Below, in pieces: positions 25,191 through 33,421 of a stretch of DNA of 64,000 nt. Within the stretch, counting starts at the first letter, position 1. The number at the start of each line of letters is the position of its first letter. The notes under the pieces are model-generated. The model was not told the DNA's origin, made no database searches, and worked only from the letters and a program-made list of their open reading frames with translations. Origin of the DNA: Amorphoplanes digitatis (lineage in GTDB: Bacteria; Actinomycetota; Actinomycetes; Mycobacteriales; Micromonosporaceae). The DNA is taken from positions 9,012,001 to 9,076,000 of the forward strand of contig NZ_JACHNH010000001.1 of NCBI RefSeq assembly GCF_014205335.1, read 5' to 3'. Made by a program: the position numbers and the translations under genes.

Positions 25191-25380
25191 TGCTTAACCA
25201 GGAGCGACGCCGGTCGACGGCGTCGCTCCAAGCGCGCGCTTCACTGCGCGCCGCCCGACTCCGGCCGGGCGGTCCGGTTCCCCCGTGCTGGATCGCCCGG
25301 CCGGTTAGGGTCAGCAACCCTCCCCGGCCGGCACCCGGCCGACCTCTCCCGACCGGCACCTGGCTGACCTCTCCCCGGCC

Positions 25381-25583
25381 GATCTTCCCGGGCCGACCTC
25401 TGCTGGGCCGATCTTCCCGGGCCGACCTCTGCTGGGCCGATCTTCCCGGGCCGACCTCTGCTGGGCCGATCTTCCCGGGCCGACCTCTGCTGGGCCGATC
25501 TTCCCGGGCCGACCTCTGCTGGGCCGATCTTCCCGGGCCGACCTCTGCCGGGCCGATCTTCCCGGCCGACCCTTCTCGGCGGT
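25381..25583. repeat. 29-bp tandem repeat array
   Basis: Units beginning GATCTTCCCGGGCCGACCTC start at 25381, 25410, 25439, 25468, 25497 and 26 nt into the next line at 25526. A seventh, degrading unit starts at 25555. Five are identical, the sixth has one change, and related degenerate units flank the array on both sides (about 25320 to 25620). There are no spacers. The unit contains CCCGGG. Confidence 0.9.
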
Positions 25584-25654
25584 GCCCGGCCGGCCTCTCC
25601 GTGGCCGATGCCCTGCCGGCGGGTCCTTTCCGGCGATTGGTGGGGAAACAGAAA

Positions 25655-25685
25655 CGCCGCCCCGACCCGAACGGGTGAGGCGGCG
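25655..25685 (-). terminator. Hairpin ending the DUF574 methyltransferase gene
   Basis: CGCCGCC and GGCGGCG form the outer stem, with ACCCG and CGGGT inside. On the minus strand it is followed by TTTCTGTTT, a T-rich tail. Confidence 0.7.
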
Positions 25686-25696
25686 TCGCAGGTGGC

Positions 25697-26524
25697 TCAG
25701 GGTTTGCGGGCCACGCCCGCCCAGTAGTAGGCCGCCTCGGGGTTCGCGACCGGCTCGTCGGGGCGCCAGCTCGACACCGGAACCAGGCCCGGGTCGAGCA
25801 TCTCCCAGTCGCCGAAGAAGCGCTGGACCTCGTCGCGGGTGCGGGCCACCAGCGTCATGCCGGCGCCGGTCGCCGCCGCGACTGCCTGGCCCATCTCCTC
25901 AGGGTTGAAGTCGCCGGTCGGGTGGGTGATCGCCAGGAGGCTGCCCGACGGCATCGCGTCGCGCAGCTCCGCCACCAGCGCCCACGGGTCGTCCGCGTCC
26001 GACAGCAGCATGAGGATCGCGATCATGGTCAGGCCGACCGGCTGGGTCAGGTCCAGCGTCTCCGCCAGGACCGGATCCCGCAGGATCGACTGCGGCTCGC
26101 GGATGTCCGCCGAGATGTACTCGCTGCGGCCCTGCTCCGTGCTGATCATCAGGGCGCGGGCGTGCACCAGGACGATCGGGTCGTTGTCGACGTAGACGAC
26201 CCGGGCCTCGGGGGCGAGCTGCTGGGCGATCTCGTGCAGGTTCGGGCGGGTCGGGATGCCGGTGCCGATGTCGAGGAACTGGCGGACACCCTCCTTGGCG
26301 ACCAGGTCGCGGGCCGCGCGGTGCACGAACTTGCGGTTCTCACCGGCCATGTAGCGCATGCCGGGGATGGCCTGCACGATCGCCTCGGCGACCGCCCGGT
26401 CGACCGCGAAGTTGTCCTTGCCGCCGAGCCAGTAGTCGTACATGCGGGCCGAGTGCGGCACGTTGATGTTGACGCCGGGCGGCGCAACCTCGGCCGGTGG
26501 ATTGGCACCGCTGTCCTGCGTCAC
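25697..26524 (-). CDS. DUF574 (Methyltransf_19) SAM-dependent methyltransferase
   Basis: The 275-residue product carries NVPHSARMYDYWLGGKDNF (about 20-38), VRQFLDIGTGIPT (SAM motif I, about 80-92), VVYVDNDPIVL and LLSDADDPWALV. All are hallmarks of the DUF574 family, found in large numbers in actinomycetes. These bind SAM; substrates are unknown. GTG 26524 has AGGAGG 5 nt upstream. It is followed by a terminator, and an ATGATC/GATCAT inverted repeat lies about 70 nt upstream. No partner gene is obvious. Confidence 0.85.
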   Translation of the reverse strand: MTQDSGANPPAEVAPPGVNINVPHSARMYDYWLGGKDNFAVDRAVAEAIVQAIPGMRYMAGENRKFVHRAARDLVAKEGVRQFLDIGTGIPTRPNLHEIAQQLAPEARVVYVDNDPIVLVHARALMISTEQGRSEYISADIREPQSILRDPVLAETLDLTQPVGLTMIAILMLLSDADDPWALVAELRDAMPSGSLLAITHPTGDFNPEEMGQAVAAATGAGMTLVARTRDEVQRFFGDWEMLDPGLVPVSSWRPDEPVANPEAAYYWAGVARKP

Positions 26525-26592
26525 GACCGCCTCCTGATCTAGGCCACCCCTGGCCGTGAAGAGTCTTCAGGCGGCCAGCCTAGCGGCAGGAG

Positions 26593-26610
26593 ATGATCAA
26601 TATCGATCAT
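26593..26610. promoter_or_regulatory. AT-rich inverted repeat upstream of the DUF574 gene
   Basis: ATGATC and GATCAT flank 6 nt. Read on the minus strand it is ATGATCGATATTGATCAT. A longer version with the same ends stands at 56558. It lies between the GGDEF gene stop and the DUF574 start and could be an operator. Confidence 0.35.
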
Positions 26611-26644
26611 GTCGCTCGATCGAAATCAGTGAGCGCGCTGGGTA

Positions 26645-28249
26645 TCAGGCCGCGGACACACTGTCGCGATAGGACCGATCGCAGGCGTCGCGCTGCGGCC
26701 CCGAAACGACCTGGTCACGGCCGGCGTGCTTGGCCACGTAGAGGTTTCGGTCCGCCGAGGACAGCAGGTTGGCCTGGGTCGGCATGAGCACGTCGCCGAG
26801 GTCGGCGACGCCGATGCTCACGGTGACGGGCAGGCCCTGTGTCAGCTCCGCCCAGTCGTACCCGGAGATCGCCCGCCGGACGCCGTCGAGCTGCCCGGTC
26901 GCCTCCCCCGCGCCGAGGCCGGGAAGCACCGCCAGGAACTCCTCGCCGCCCATCCGGGCCACGAAGCCGTCCGCGCACACCGCGGCCAGCTCGGTCTCCA
27001 GCAGCTTGGCCACCAGCACCAGCACCTGGTCGCCGACGTCGTGCGACAGCTGGTCGTTGATCCGCTTGAAGTGGTCAAGGTCGACGATCGCCACGGTCAG
27101 CGACCCGCCGGCCTCGATCAGGTCCGGCAGCTGTTCGTCGAGGTAGCGCCGGTTGCGCAGGCCGGTCAGCGGGTCGCGGCGGGCCTGCTCGCGGAACCGC
27201 GCGGCCTCCTGCCGGGCCTCGGTCGTCTCGAACATCGCCTGACGGGTGCGGGCCTGTGCCTCCCGCTGCTGCGAGTGCAGCGCGTTGTGGGCGGCAAAGA
27301 AGACCTTGTGTACGGCGAACGCCTCCGCGAACTCGCCGCGGGCGGCGTGCAGCTCGGACTGCTCCTGATGTACCCGTACGAGAACGTCGCCGAGGCCGCG
27401 CTCGACGCAGAGGGTGCGCGAGGCGTCGAGGCTGACCTGTGCGCGGTCCGTTGCCCGCAGGAAGCGCTGCGCACGGGCGAGCGAGAGCATGTACTCCGCC
27501 AGCGCGTCGGCGTCCTCGTAGCCGCCCGTGGCGTGGCGCCGGACCGCTTCGCGCAGGGTCTGCTCGGCCGACAGGTAGTCGCCGTTCTCGATCTCGATGG
27601 CGCTGATGGTGTCCAGCGTCGCGGGATCGAGCTCGAAGTCGTGGCGCTCGGCGACCTCTTGCAGTCGTTGCGCGACCGCCTGGGCCCGGGCGTTCTCGCC
27701 GTACGCGTACTCGGTGTACGCGTAGTTGTTGAGCATGCCCAGAAGCAGGTTGGGCAGGCCGAACTCGATCGTGAGCTCCTCGGCCTGTGCGTAGCGCAGG
27801 CGGGCCGCCTCCATCGAGCCGGAGCGGCCGAGGGCGTCGGCCAGCTTGGCGCGGTGCCACACCTGCATGTGCGGGGTCGCGTTGTCGTCGAGCAGCTCAA
27901 CGGCGAGCACGGAGTGCTCGAGCGACTGGGCGGCGTCGCCCAGGTGCCGGTGGATGTTGGCCCAGACCAGGTGGGTGCGCGCCTGCACGACGGTGTCGTC
28001 GTGGTCGGTGGCCCACTTGTGGATCTTCCAGATCTGCCGGGCCGCGGCGGCGACCTCGCCCTTGCGGTTGAGCATGTTCGCCTGGCAGAGCCGGGCGCGG
28101 GTCACGAGCCGCTCGTCGCCGAGCTCGAGTGCCTGTTCCTCGTACGCGATCGAGAGTTCGAGGGAGGCTCCGGCGTCCCAGAGGTAGCGGTCCTCGAGCT
28201 CGGTGAGGGCGGCCGACAGCCGTTGGGCGTCGATCACGCGTGGCTCCAT
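26645..28249 (-). CDS. TPR-GGDEF diguanylate cyclase
   Basis: The 534-residue product has a long helical, TPR-like N-terminal region (about 1-320), a coiled coil (about 320-355) and a GGDEF domain (about 356-525). DPLTGLRNRR (about 358), DLDHFKRIND and ARMGGEEF (about 433) are intact, so it probably makes cyclic di-GMP from two GTP. There is no RxxD inhibitory site five residues before GGEEF, so product inhibition at that site is not expected. No membrane segment is seen; it should be cytoplasmic. It diverges from a TetR gene. No EAL domain is present. Confidence 0.85.
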   Translation of the reverse strand: MEPRVIDAQRLSAALTELEDRYLWDAGASLELSIAYEEQALELGDERLVTRARLCQANMLNRKGEVAAAARQIWKIHKWATDHDDTVVQARTHLVWANIHRHLGDAAQSLEHSVLAVELLDDNATPHMQVWHRAKLADALGRSGSMEAARLRYAQAEELTIEFGLPNLLLGMLNNYAYTEYAYGENARAQAVAQRLQEVAERHDFELDPATLDTISAIEIENGDYLSAEQTLREAVRRHATGGYEDADALAEYMLSLARAQRFLRATDRAQVSLDASRTLCVERGLGDVLVRVHQEQSELHAARGEFAEAFAVHKVFFAAHNALHSQQREAQARTRQAMFETTEARQEAARFREQARRDPLTGLRNRRYLDEQLPDLIEAGGSLTVAIVDLDHFKRINDQLSHDVGDQVLVLVAKLLETELAAVCADGFVARMGGEEFLAVLPGLGAGEATGQLDGVRRAISGYDWAELTQGLPVTVSIGVADLGDVLMPTQANLLSSADRNLYVAKHAGRDQVVSGPQRDACDRSYRDSVSAA

Positions 28250-28411
28250 CAGCAGACCCCTCTCTCGTTGTCACCGCGATCATCGACACAGGTCGCCCAT
28301 ACTTGAGCCCAATGTTGAATAGCTCTCTGTTTCCAAAGGGTAGCGATGCGTGACCACTGATCCCAGAGTTGCGGACGTGATCCGCCTCGCGCCGCCGTCG
28401 GACCCGTCTCA

Positions 28412-28424
28412 TGTACGTCGTACA
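28412..28424. promoter_or_regulatory. TetR operator-like palindrome before the TetR gene
   Basis: TGTACG-T-CGTACA is a perfect 13-nt palindrome ending 8 nt before ATG 28433. GTACA half-sites recur in the element before the MFS gene, so both fit binding by the TetR protein, with autoregulation. Confidence 0.55.
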
Positions 28425-28432
28425 GTTGCCCA

Positions 28433-29104
28433 ATGGCCAAGCGGAGCGACGCGACCCGGACGCGCCTGAACCGGGACGCGATCATCGCCAGCGCGGTGTC
28501 CCTCGCCGACACCGAGGGGCTTGAGGCCGTGACCATCCGCCGGCTGGCGCAGGAGCACGGCGTGACGCCGATGGCCATGTACTGGCACTTCAACGACAAG
28601 GACAGCCTGCTCGACGGCCTAGCCGACCACCTGATCGCGGCGGTGGAGCTGCCCGAGCCGGGCGACGGCGGCTGGGACGAGCGGCTGCACGACGTCCTGC
28701 GCGCGTTCCTGGCGGCGATCCGCCCGCATCCCGCGTTCGCGGGCCTGGCCCTGCGCCGGATCCTCGCCTCCGAGGCGGGCCTGCGGATCGCCGAGCGGGT
28801 GCTGGAGCAGCTGCGGCAGGCGGGATTCTCGGCCGGCAAGGCGGCGGAGGTCGGCACGTTCCTGGTGTGCGGGATCGTCGCGCTCGTCGCCTCCGACCCC
28901 ACGCCGGGCACGTGGCCGGCGGGCGAGGACCGGGACCAGATGATCCGCGACAAGCGGGCGCGGCTGGAGTCGTTGTCGCCGGAGCGCTACCCCAACGTCA
29001 TCGCGGCCGGGCCGGACCTGGTGGTCTGCCGCGACACCGACGAGTACTTCGCCCTCAATCTCGATCTTCTGGTCCAGGGCGTCCGCGGCATCCGGCGCGG
29101 CTGA
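28433..29104 (+). CDS. TetR/AcrR-family repressor
   Basis: The 223-residue product has a TetR HTH at about residues 12-60 (AIIASAVSLADTEGLEAVTI, then TPMAMYWHFNDKDSLLDGLA). A tetracycline-type C-terminal ligand-binding domain follows. It should repress itself and the MFS gene 119 bp downstream, because GTACA palindromes lie before both. The ligand is unknown, though drug-like compounds are typical. It diverges from the GGDEF gene. Confidence 0.85.
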   Translation: MAKRSDATRTRLNRDAIIASAVSLADTEGLEAVTIRRLAQEHGVTPMAMYWHFNDKDSLLDGLADHLIAAVELPEPGDGGWDERLHDVLRAFLAAIRPHPAFAGLALRRILASEAGLRIAERVLEQLRQAGFSAGKAAEVGTFLVCGIVALVASDPTPGTWPAGEDRDQMIRDKRARLESLSPERYPNVIAAGPDLVVCRDTDEYFALNLDLLVQGVRGIRRG

Positions 29105-29154
29105 ACCGACGCGTCCTTCGTCACACCTTTCTGTCCGGCCGCCGCTTGACTGTC

Positions 29155-29195
29155 CTATACGGCGTACATCTACGGTGTACATGTACGCCGCATAG
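29155..29195. promoter_or_regulatory. Operator and promoter of the MFS efflux gene
   Basis: CTATACGGCGTACAT and ATGTACGCCGCATAG form a 15-nt inverted repeat with one mismatch, around an 11-nt centre. TTGACT at 29146-29151 and TACGGT at 29171-29176 could be -35 and -10 with a 19-nt spacer, so the repeat overlaps the promoter. It is a likely TetR target. Confidence 0.55.
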
Positions 29196-29223
29196 GGCGG
29201 CGCGCGCATAGGAGGTGGGACTG

Positions 29224-30651
29224 GTGCGACGCAACCCCTGGTCGACCCTGGCCGTGCTGGCGCTGGCCCAGTTCATGGTCGTGCTCGACGTGACGATCGT
29301 GAACGTGGCGCTGCCCGACATCCAGCAGGACCTCGGCTTCACGGCGTCCGGGCTGCAATGGGTCGTCAGCGCGTACACGCTGCTCTTCGGTGGTTTTCTG
29401 CTCCTCGGCGGCCGGGCCGCCGACCTGCTCGGCCGCCGCCGGCTCTTCATCGTCGGCCTGCTGATCTTCGGGGTGACCTCGCTGAGCGCCGGCCTGGCGC
29501 AGAACCCCGAGCAGCTTGTCGTGCTGCGCGCGGTGCAGGGCCTCGGCGGCGCGCTGCTGTCGCCGGCCGCGTTCGCGATCCTCACGGTGACCTACGCGAA
29601 GGGCCGCGAGCGCAACATCGCGATGGGCGTCTGGGGCGGCCTCGCCGGCCTCGGCGGCACCCTTGGCGTGATCGCCGGTGGCCTGCTCGTCGACTCGCTG
29701 GGCTGGCGGTGGATCTTCCTGGTCAACGTCCCGATCGCGGTCGCGCTGGCGGCGGTCGTCCCGCTCTTCGTCCGCGAATCCCGGGCCACCTCGACGGGTA
29801 CGCGCACCTTCGACGTGGCGGGCGCGCTGCTGAGCACGGCCGGCCTGCTGTCGATCGTGCTCGGCGTGATCCGGGCCGAGTCGCAGGGCTGGACGTCGTT
29901 CCAGGTGGTCGCGCTGCTCGCTGGAGGCCTGGCGTTGTTGGCCGCCTTCGTCCGCGTCGAGTCGCGCTCGGCGGCCCCGCTGGTGCCGCTCAGCCTGTTC
30001 CGGTCGCGGGGGCTGACCACGTCGGTCCTTGCGCTCGCGCTCAACGGCGCGGCGTTCCTCGCGATGTTCTTCCTCACCGCGATCTTCCTCCAGCAGGTCC
30101 GCGGCCTGACCGCGCTGGAGACGGGCCTCCAGTTCCTGCCGATGGGCATCGCGGCGATCACGAGCGCGGTGGTGTCGGCGCAGGCGGTCACCCGGTTCGG
30201 CACCAGGCCGGTGCAGTTCGCCGGCGCGGCGCTCAGCGTGGTCGGCCTGCTGCTGCTCTCGGGCGCGGACGCCACCGGCTCGTACGCCGCGACGATCATG
30301 CCCGGCCTGATCCTGTTCGGGATCGGCATCATCGCGACGGGCACGCCGGCGTCGATCGCGGCGGTGGCGGACGTCGATCACGACCAGGCCGGCGCGGCGT
30401 CGGGCGTGGTCAACGCGGGATATCAGGTCGGCGGCGTGCTGGGGCTCGCGGTGATCACGACGGTGGCGACCTCGCACGTGGAGGGCCTGCTGGCCACGGG
30501 GACCGTTCCGCAGGACGCGCTGGTCGGCGGGTTCGAGCGCGGCCTGCTGATCGCGGCGCTCTTCGCGGCGGTCAACATCGTGATCGCCCTCGGTGCGCCG
30601 AGGCTGCGGCCGACCGCCGACCAGCTCGCCGAGGCGGCCGTCGCGGCCTGA
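29224..30651 (+). CDS. DHA2-family MFS drug-efflux transporter
   Basis: The 475-residue product predicts 14 membrane helices. Family motifs include LDVTIVNVALPDIQQDLGF (motif D1), GGRAADLLGRRR (motif A) and LGGTLGVIAGGLLVD (motif C), all typical of EmrB/QacA-like proton-coupled exporters. GTG 29224 is chosen because AGGAGG lies about 8 nt upstream; GTG 29215 would overlap it. It probably exports a drug or toxic compound under the upstream TetR protein. A 16-bp hairpin follows. Substrate is unknown. Confidence 0.85.
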   Translation: MRRNPWSTLAVLALAQFMVVLDVTIVNVALPDIQQDLGFTASGLQWVVSAYTLLFGGFLLLGGRAADLLGRRRLFIVGLLIFGVTSLSAGLAQNPEQLVVLRAVQGLGGALLSPAAFAILTVTYAKGRERNIAMGVWGGLAGLGGTLGVIAGGLLVDSLGWRWIFLVNVPIAVALAAVVPLFVRESRATSTGTRTFDVAGALLSTAGLLSIVLGVIRAESQGWTSFQVVALLAGGLALLAAFVRVESRSAAPLVPLSLFRSRGLTTSVLALALNGAAFLAMFFLTAIFLQQVRGLTALETGLQFLPMGIAAITSAVVSAQAVTRFGTRPVQFAGAALSVVGLLLLSGADATGSYAATIMPGLILFGIGIIATGTPASIAAVADVDHDQAGAASGVVNAGYQVGGVLGLAVITTVATSHVEGLLATGTVPQDALVGGFERGLLIAALFAAVNIVIALGAPRLRPTADQLAEAAVAA

Positions 30652-30668
30652 CCTCGCTCGCGCACCAG

Positions 30669-30706
30669 GGCGCGGCGCCGAGAGTGGGGGCTCTCGGCGC
30701 CGCGCC
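30669..30706. terminator. Perfect 16-bp hairpin between convergent genes
   Basis: GGCGCGGCGCCGAGAG pairs exactly with 30691-30706 around TGGGGG. It stands between the MFS stop (30651) and the chitinase stop (30719). Confidence 0.9.
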
Positions 30707-30718
30707 GGGTGGAAGGTC

Positions 30719-32164
30719 TCAGCCCTTGAAGGCGGCGAAGATCTTGCTGAACTCGAACGGTGACTGCGCCACGTTGGTGCACTGGAACAGCGCGCCGGTG
30801 CAGGCGTTGCGGTCGCGGTTGGCCTCCCAGAAGGAGACGAAGCCGACGTGGTTGGCCGAGGCGAAGGCGACCAGGTCACGGGCGTCGCCCTGACTGAAGG
30901 TGCCGTTGTCGTCGTTCTTGCCGAGCATCGGCGTGACGCCGACCATCCGGAAGGCCGCCGCGTCGCTGTTGCCGTAGATCGACTTGATCTGGTCCTTTGT
31001 CGACTTGACCGCGCTGATCGCGAGGTCGCCGTAGTCCTGCCCGGCGCGGCCGTAGTCCATCGCCATGATGTTGACCAGGTCGAGGTCGACGCCGGCGTTC
31101 TTGGCCGACCGGACCACGGCGAGGCCGTCGGCGGTGAGACCCTCAGGCAGCACCGGCAGGGTCAGCGAGATCCTCAGGCCGGGATTGGCCTTCTGGAGCG
31201 CGGCCAGCGCCGTCGAGCGGCGGGCGATGGAGGCGGGGTCGGCCACGGCGGCGCCCTCGATGTCGAGGTCGATGTACTTCAGATCGTAGGCGGAGACGAC
31301 GGCCTGGTACTCGGCCTGTAGCGCCTTCACGTCGGTGCACGCGGCCGCCAGCTCGATGCCGGTCGCGCCGCCGAACGACACCTTCACGTCGCCACCGGCC
31401 GCCCGCAGTGCCTTGATCTGGTCGCCGAACTGCCCGCCGCGCGGGTCGAACGCGTTGAACCAGCTGGCCTTGCAGCCCGCGCTGGTGACGAACGCCAGGG
31501 TGTACGACTTCACGTTGCCGGCGGAGGCGAGCTGGGCCAGCGTGGTGCCGGCGCCGGAGAGCAGGCCCATGTCCACGTACGGGGCCACGAGAACGTTGCC
31601 GCCCGAGGCCGGCGGGGCGCTCGTCGTCGGTGTGGTGGGAGGTGTCGTGGTCGGCTTCGTGGTCGGCGGGGTCGCGGCCGGCTTCGTGGTCGGAGCGGTG
31701 GTGGGACGGGTGGTCGTCGGCGTGGCGGTCGGTCCGGTCGGCGCGGAGTCGCCGCAGCGGGCGCCGTTGATCGTGCAGCCGGTCGGCGCGCCGTGGCCGG
31801 CGACGATGAAGCCGAACTCGGTGCTGGCCCCGGCCGCGATGACGGCGTTGTAGCCGCGGTTCGCGGCGACCGAGGTGGCGCCCGAGGTGGTGACGTCGGC
31901 GTCCCAGACGCTGCCGAGCTTCGTGCCCGACGGGAGGCCGAACGCGAGCTGCCAGCCGGAGACGGCGGCGCCGCCGGTGTTCTTGATCGTGTAGCGGGCC
32001 TGGTAGCCCGAGTCCCACTCGGAGTCCTTACTGAACGTGGCCGTCAGCCCACCGCCGGCCGGGGCGGCGGGTGCCGTCGCCGCGACCGCCGCAACGGCGC
32101 CGCCGCCCACCGCGAGCAGGGCCGCGGCCAGGTATATAGAGAGACGAAGGCGGCTGCGTTTCAT
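30719..32164 (-). CDS. Secreted CBM2-GH18 chitinase
   Basis: The 481-residue product has a signal peptide, a CBM2 cellulose/chitin-binding domain (about 36-137, with DSGYQARYTIKN and SGWQLAFGLP), a Thr/Pro linker (about 142-187) and a GH18 domain. The catalytic stretch YIDLDIEGA (about 296-304) has the DxDxE set. It should cleave chitin outside the cell. An inverted repeat GGGAAA-N9-TTTCCC lies about 70 nt upstream. It is convergent with the MFS gene and diverges from the dienelactone hydrolase-like gene at 32296. Confidence 0.9.
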   Translation of the reverse strand: MKRSRLRLSIYLAAALLAVGGGAVAAVAATAPAAPAGGGLTATFSKDSEWDSGYQARYTIKNTGGAAVSGWQLAFGLPSGTKLGSVWDADVTTSGATSVAANRGYNAVIAAGASTEFGFIVAGHGAPTGCTINGARCGDSAPTGPTATPTTTRPTTAPTTKPAATPPTTKPTTTPPTTPTTSAPPASGGNVLVAPYVDMGLLSGAGTTLAQLASAGNVKSYTLAFVTSAGCKASWFNAFDPRGGQFGDQIKALRAAGGDVKVSFGGATGIELAAACTDVKALQAEYQAVVSAYDLKYIDLDIEGAAVADPASIARRSTALAALQKANPGLRISLTLPVLPEGLTADGLAVVRSAKNAGVDLDLVNIMAMDYGRAGQDYGDLAISAVKSTKDQIKSIYGNSDAAAFRMVGVTPMLGKNDDNGTFSQGDARDLVAFASANHVGFVSFWEANRDRNACTGALFQCTNVAQSPFEFSKIFAAFKG

Positions 32165-32231
32165 GGATGACTCCGATCGAAGGGGGTAACCGACGGAGTT
32201 GATCCTGACCGTGGGTGCATTAAAGAAAGAG

Positions 32232-32252
32232 GGGAAAGTTCTTAAGTTTCCC
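32232..32252. promoter_or_regulatory. Inverted repeat upstream of the chitinase gene
   Basis: GGGAAA and TTTCCC flank a 9-nt centre containing TTCTTAAG. It lies in the 131-bp divergent gap, about 68 nt from the chitinase start, in an AT-richer patch. Secreted polysaccharidase genes of Micromonosporaceae often have GAAAGTTTCC-like sequences upstream, as I recall them. Confidence 0.35.
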
Positions 32253-32295
32253 TGAAGCGCCGCGGGGTCTCGCAGAGAATCAGTAGGAGGCAGGC

Positions 32296-33075
32296 ATGCA
32301 CGGGACGATGGTGGACGTACGGACCGAGGACGGGGTCGCCGACGCGTACCTCGTGCGACCGGCCGGGGCCGGGCCCTGGCCGGGGGTGTTGTTCTACATG
32401 GACGCGTTCGGCCTGCGCCCGCGGGTGTTCGAGATGGCGGGGCGGATCGCCGCCCGGGGCTACGCCGTGCTGGCGCCCAACCTGCTCTACCGCGGCGGCC
32501 GCGCGCCCCTCATCGATCTCAGCGGGCTCGGGGACCCCGAGCAGCGTCGCGGGATCATCGGCAAGATGATGCCGCTGATCCGGGAGCTGGACACCGCCGC
32601 GATCACCCGGGACACCCGCGCCTACCTGGACTTCCTGGCCGAACAGGGCGACGTCGCGGACGGGCCGGTCGCCGTCGTCGGCTACTGCATGGGCGGCACC
32701 AACGCGTTCCGGGCCATCGGGGCGTTCCCGGAGCGGATCGTGGCGCTGGCCAGCTTCCACGGCGGGCAGCTTGCCACCGAGGAGCCGGACAGCCCGCACC
32801 TGAAGGTCGGCCGGATCACGGGCGAGGTGTACTTCGCGCACGCCGACCACGACCACGCGATGCCGCAGGAGCAGATCGACCGGCTCGAGGCCGCCCTCGA
32901 CGCCGCGGACGTGCGCTTCCGCTCCGAGATCTACGCCGGGGCCGCGCACGGCTTCACGATGTCGGAGGCCGCCGCCTACGACGCCCCGGCGGAGAGCCGG
33001 CACTGGGAGAAGCTCTTCGAGCTGCTCGACGACACGCTGCCCAGTCAGTCCTCGTCCAGCAGGCCGGGGAAGTAG
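32296..33075 (+). CDS. Dienelactone hydrolase-family protein
   Basis: The 259-residue product has the DLH fold: MDAFGLRPRVFEMAGRIA, the nucleophile elbow VGYCMGGTNAFR (Cys about residue 131), an Asp in HADHDHAM and His in AAHGFTMS. DLH enzymes open dienelactones in aromatic breakdown, but many members have other substrates. AGGAGG lies 6 nt before ATG 32296. Its last 31 nt overlap the end of the convergent SnoaL-like gene. Confidence 0.85.
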   Translation: MHGTMVDVRTEDGVADAYLVRPAGAGPWPGVLFYMDAFGLRPRVFEMAGRIAARGYAVLAPNLLYRGGRAPLIDLSGLGDPEQRRGIIGKMMPLIRELDTAAITRDTRAYLDFLAEQGDVADGPVAVVGYCMGGTNAFRAIGAFPERIVALASFHGGQLATEEPDSPHLKVGRITGEVYFAHADHDHAMPQEQIDRLEAALDAADVRFRSEIYAGAAHGFTMSEAAAYDAPAESRHWEKLFELLDDTLPSQSSSSRPGK

Positions 33076-33410
33076 CGGCGCAGCGCCACGACGTCGTACA
33101 CCTGGCGGATCTCGCTGACCGCGCCGTCGGCGACGGTGAGGAACTCGGCCATCCGTACCGTCCCGAAGGGTGCGACGCAGTCGTAGACCAGGGCGGCGCG
33201 GTCACCGGCGCAGGTGGTCGAGACGACGGTGACGGAGTCGGCGAACGCGGCGATCCGGTGCAGCGTCTGCACCAGTTCCTCGTCGTCGACCGGGGTGCCC
33301 AGGTTCCACTCGATCTCCGCGTCCGGGGCGATCATCCGGCGGGCGGCGGGCCGGTCGCGGTCGATCCAGGACCGGGCGTAGACCGCGACGAGCTCTGCCG
33401 TACCTGACAT
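33045..33410 (-). CDS. SnoaL-like/NTF2-fold protein
   Basis: The 121-residue product fits the NTF2-like fold: LVAVYARSWIDRDRPAARRM, IEWNLGTPVDDEELV and VRMAEFLTVADGAVSEIRQV. Members are isomerases, cyclases or ligand-binding proteins. It lies 11 nt downstream of the epimerase-like gene's stop, so it is likely co-transcribed with it. Its 3' end overlaps the dienelactone hydrolase-like gene by 31 nt on the other strand. Confidence 0.75.
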   Translation of the reverse strand: MSGTAELVAVYARSWIDRDRPAARRMIAPDAEIEWNLGTPVDDEELVQTLHRIAAFADSVTVVSTTCAGDRAALVYDCVAPFGTVRMAEFLTVADGAVSEIRQVYDVVALRRYFPGLLDED

Positions 33411-33421
33411 CGACGGGCTCC

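Larger units (their letters stand above)
25191..25696. other. Gene-free stretch containing the tandem repeats
   Basis: This 506-bp region holds a GC-rich spacer, the 29-bp array and its degenerate flanks, and the terminator hairpin of the DUF574 gene. An open frame crosses the array but shows only the repeat, so I do not call a gene. Confidence 0.6.

Noticed and set aside
25381..25583. A CRISPR array
   Set aside because: The units touch each other with no variable spacers, and no cas gene is in the window.
25190..25678. A pentapeptide-like repeat protein across the 29-bp array
   Set aside because: The repeat has a length not divisible by three, the frame has no Shine-Dalgarno sequence, and its Pro/Gly/Leu-rich product follows only from the DNA repeat.
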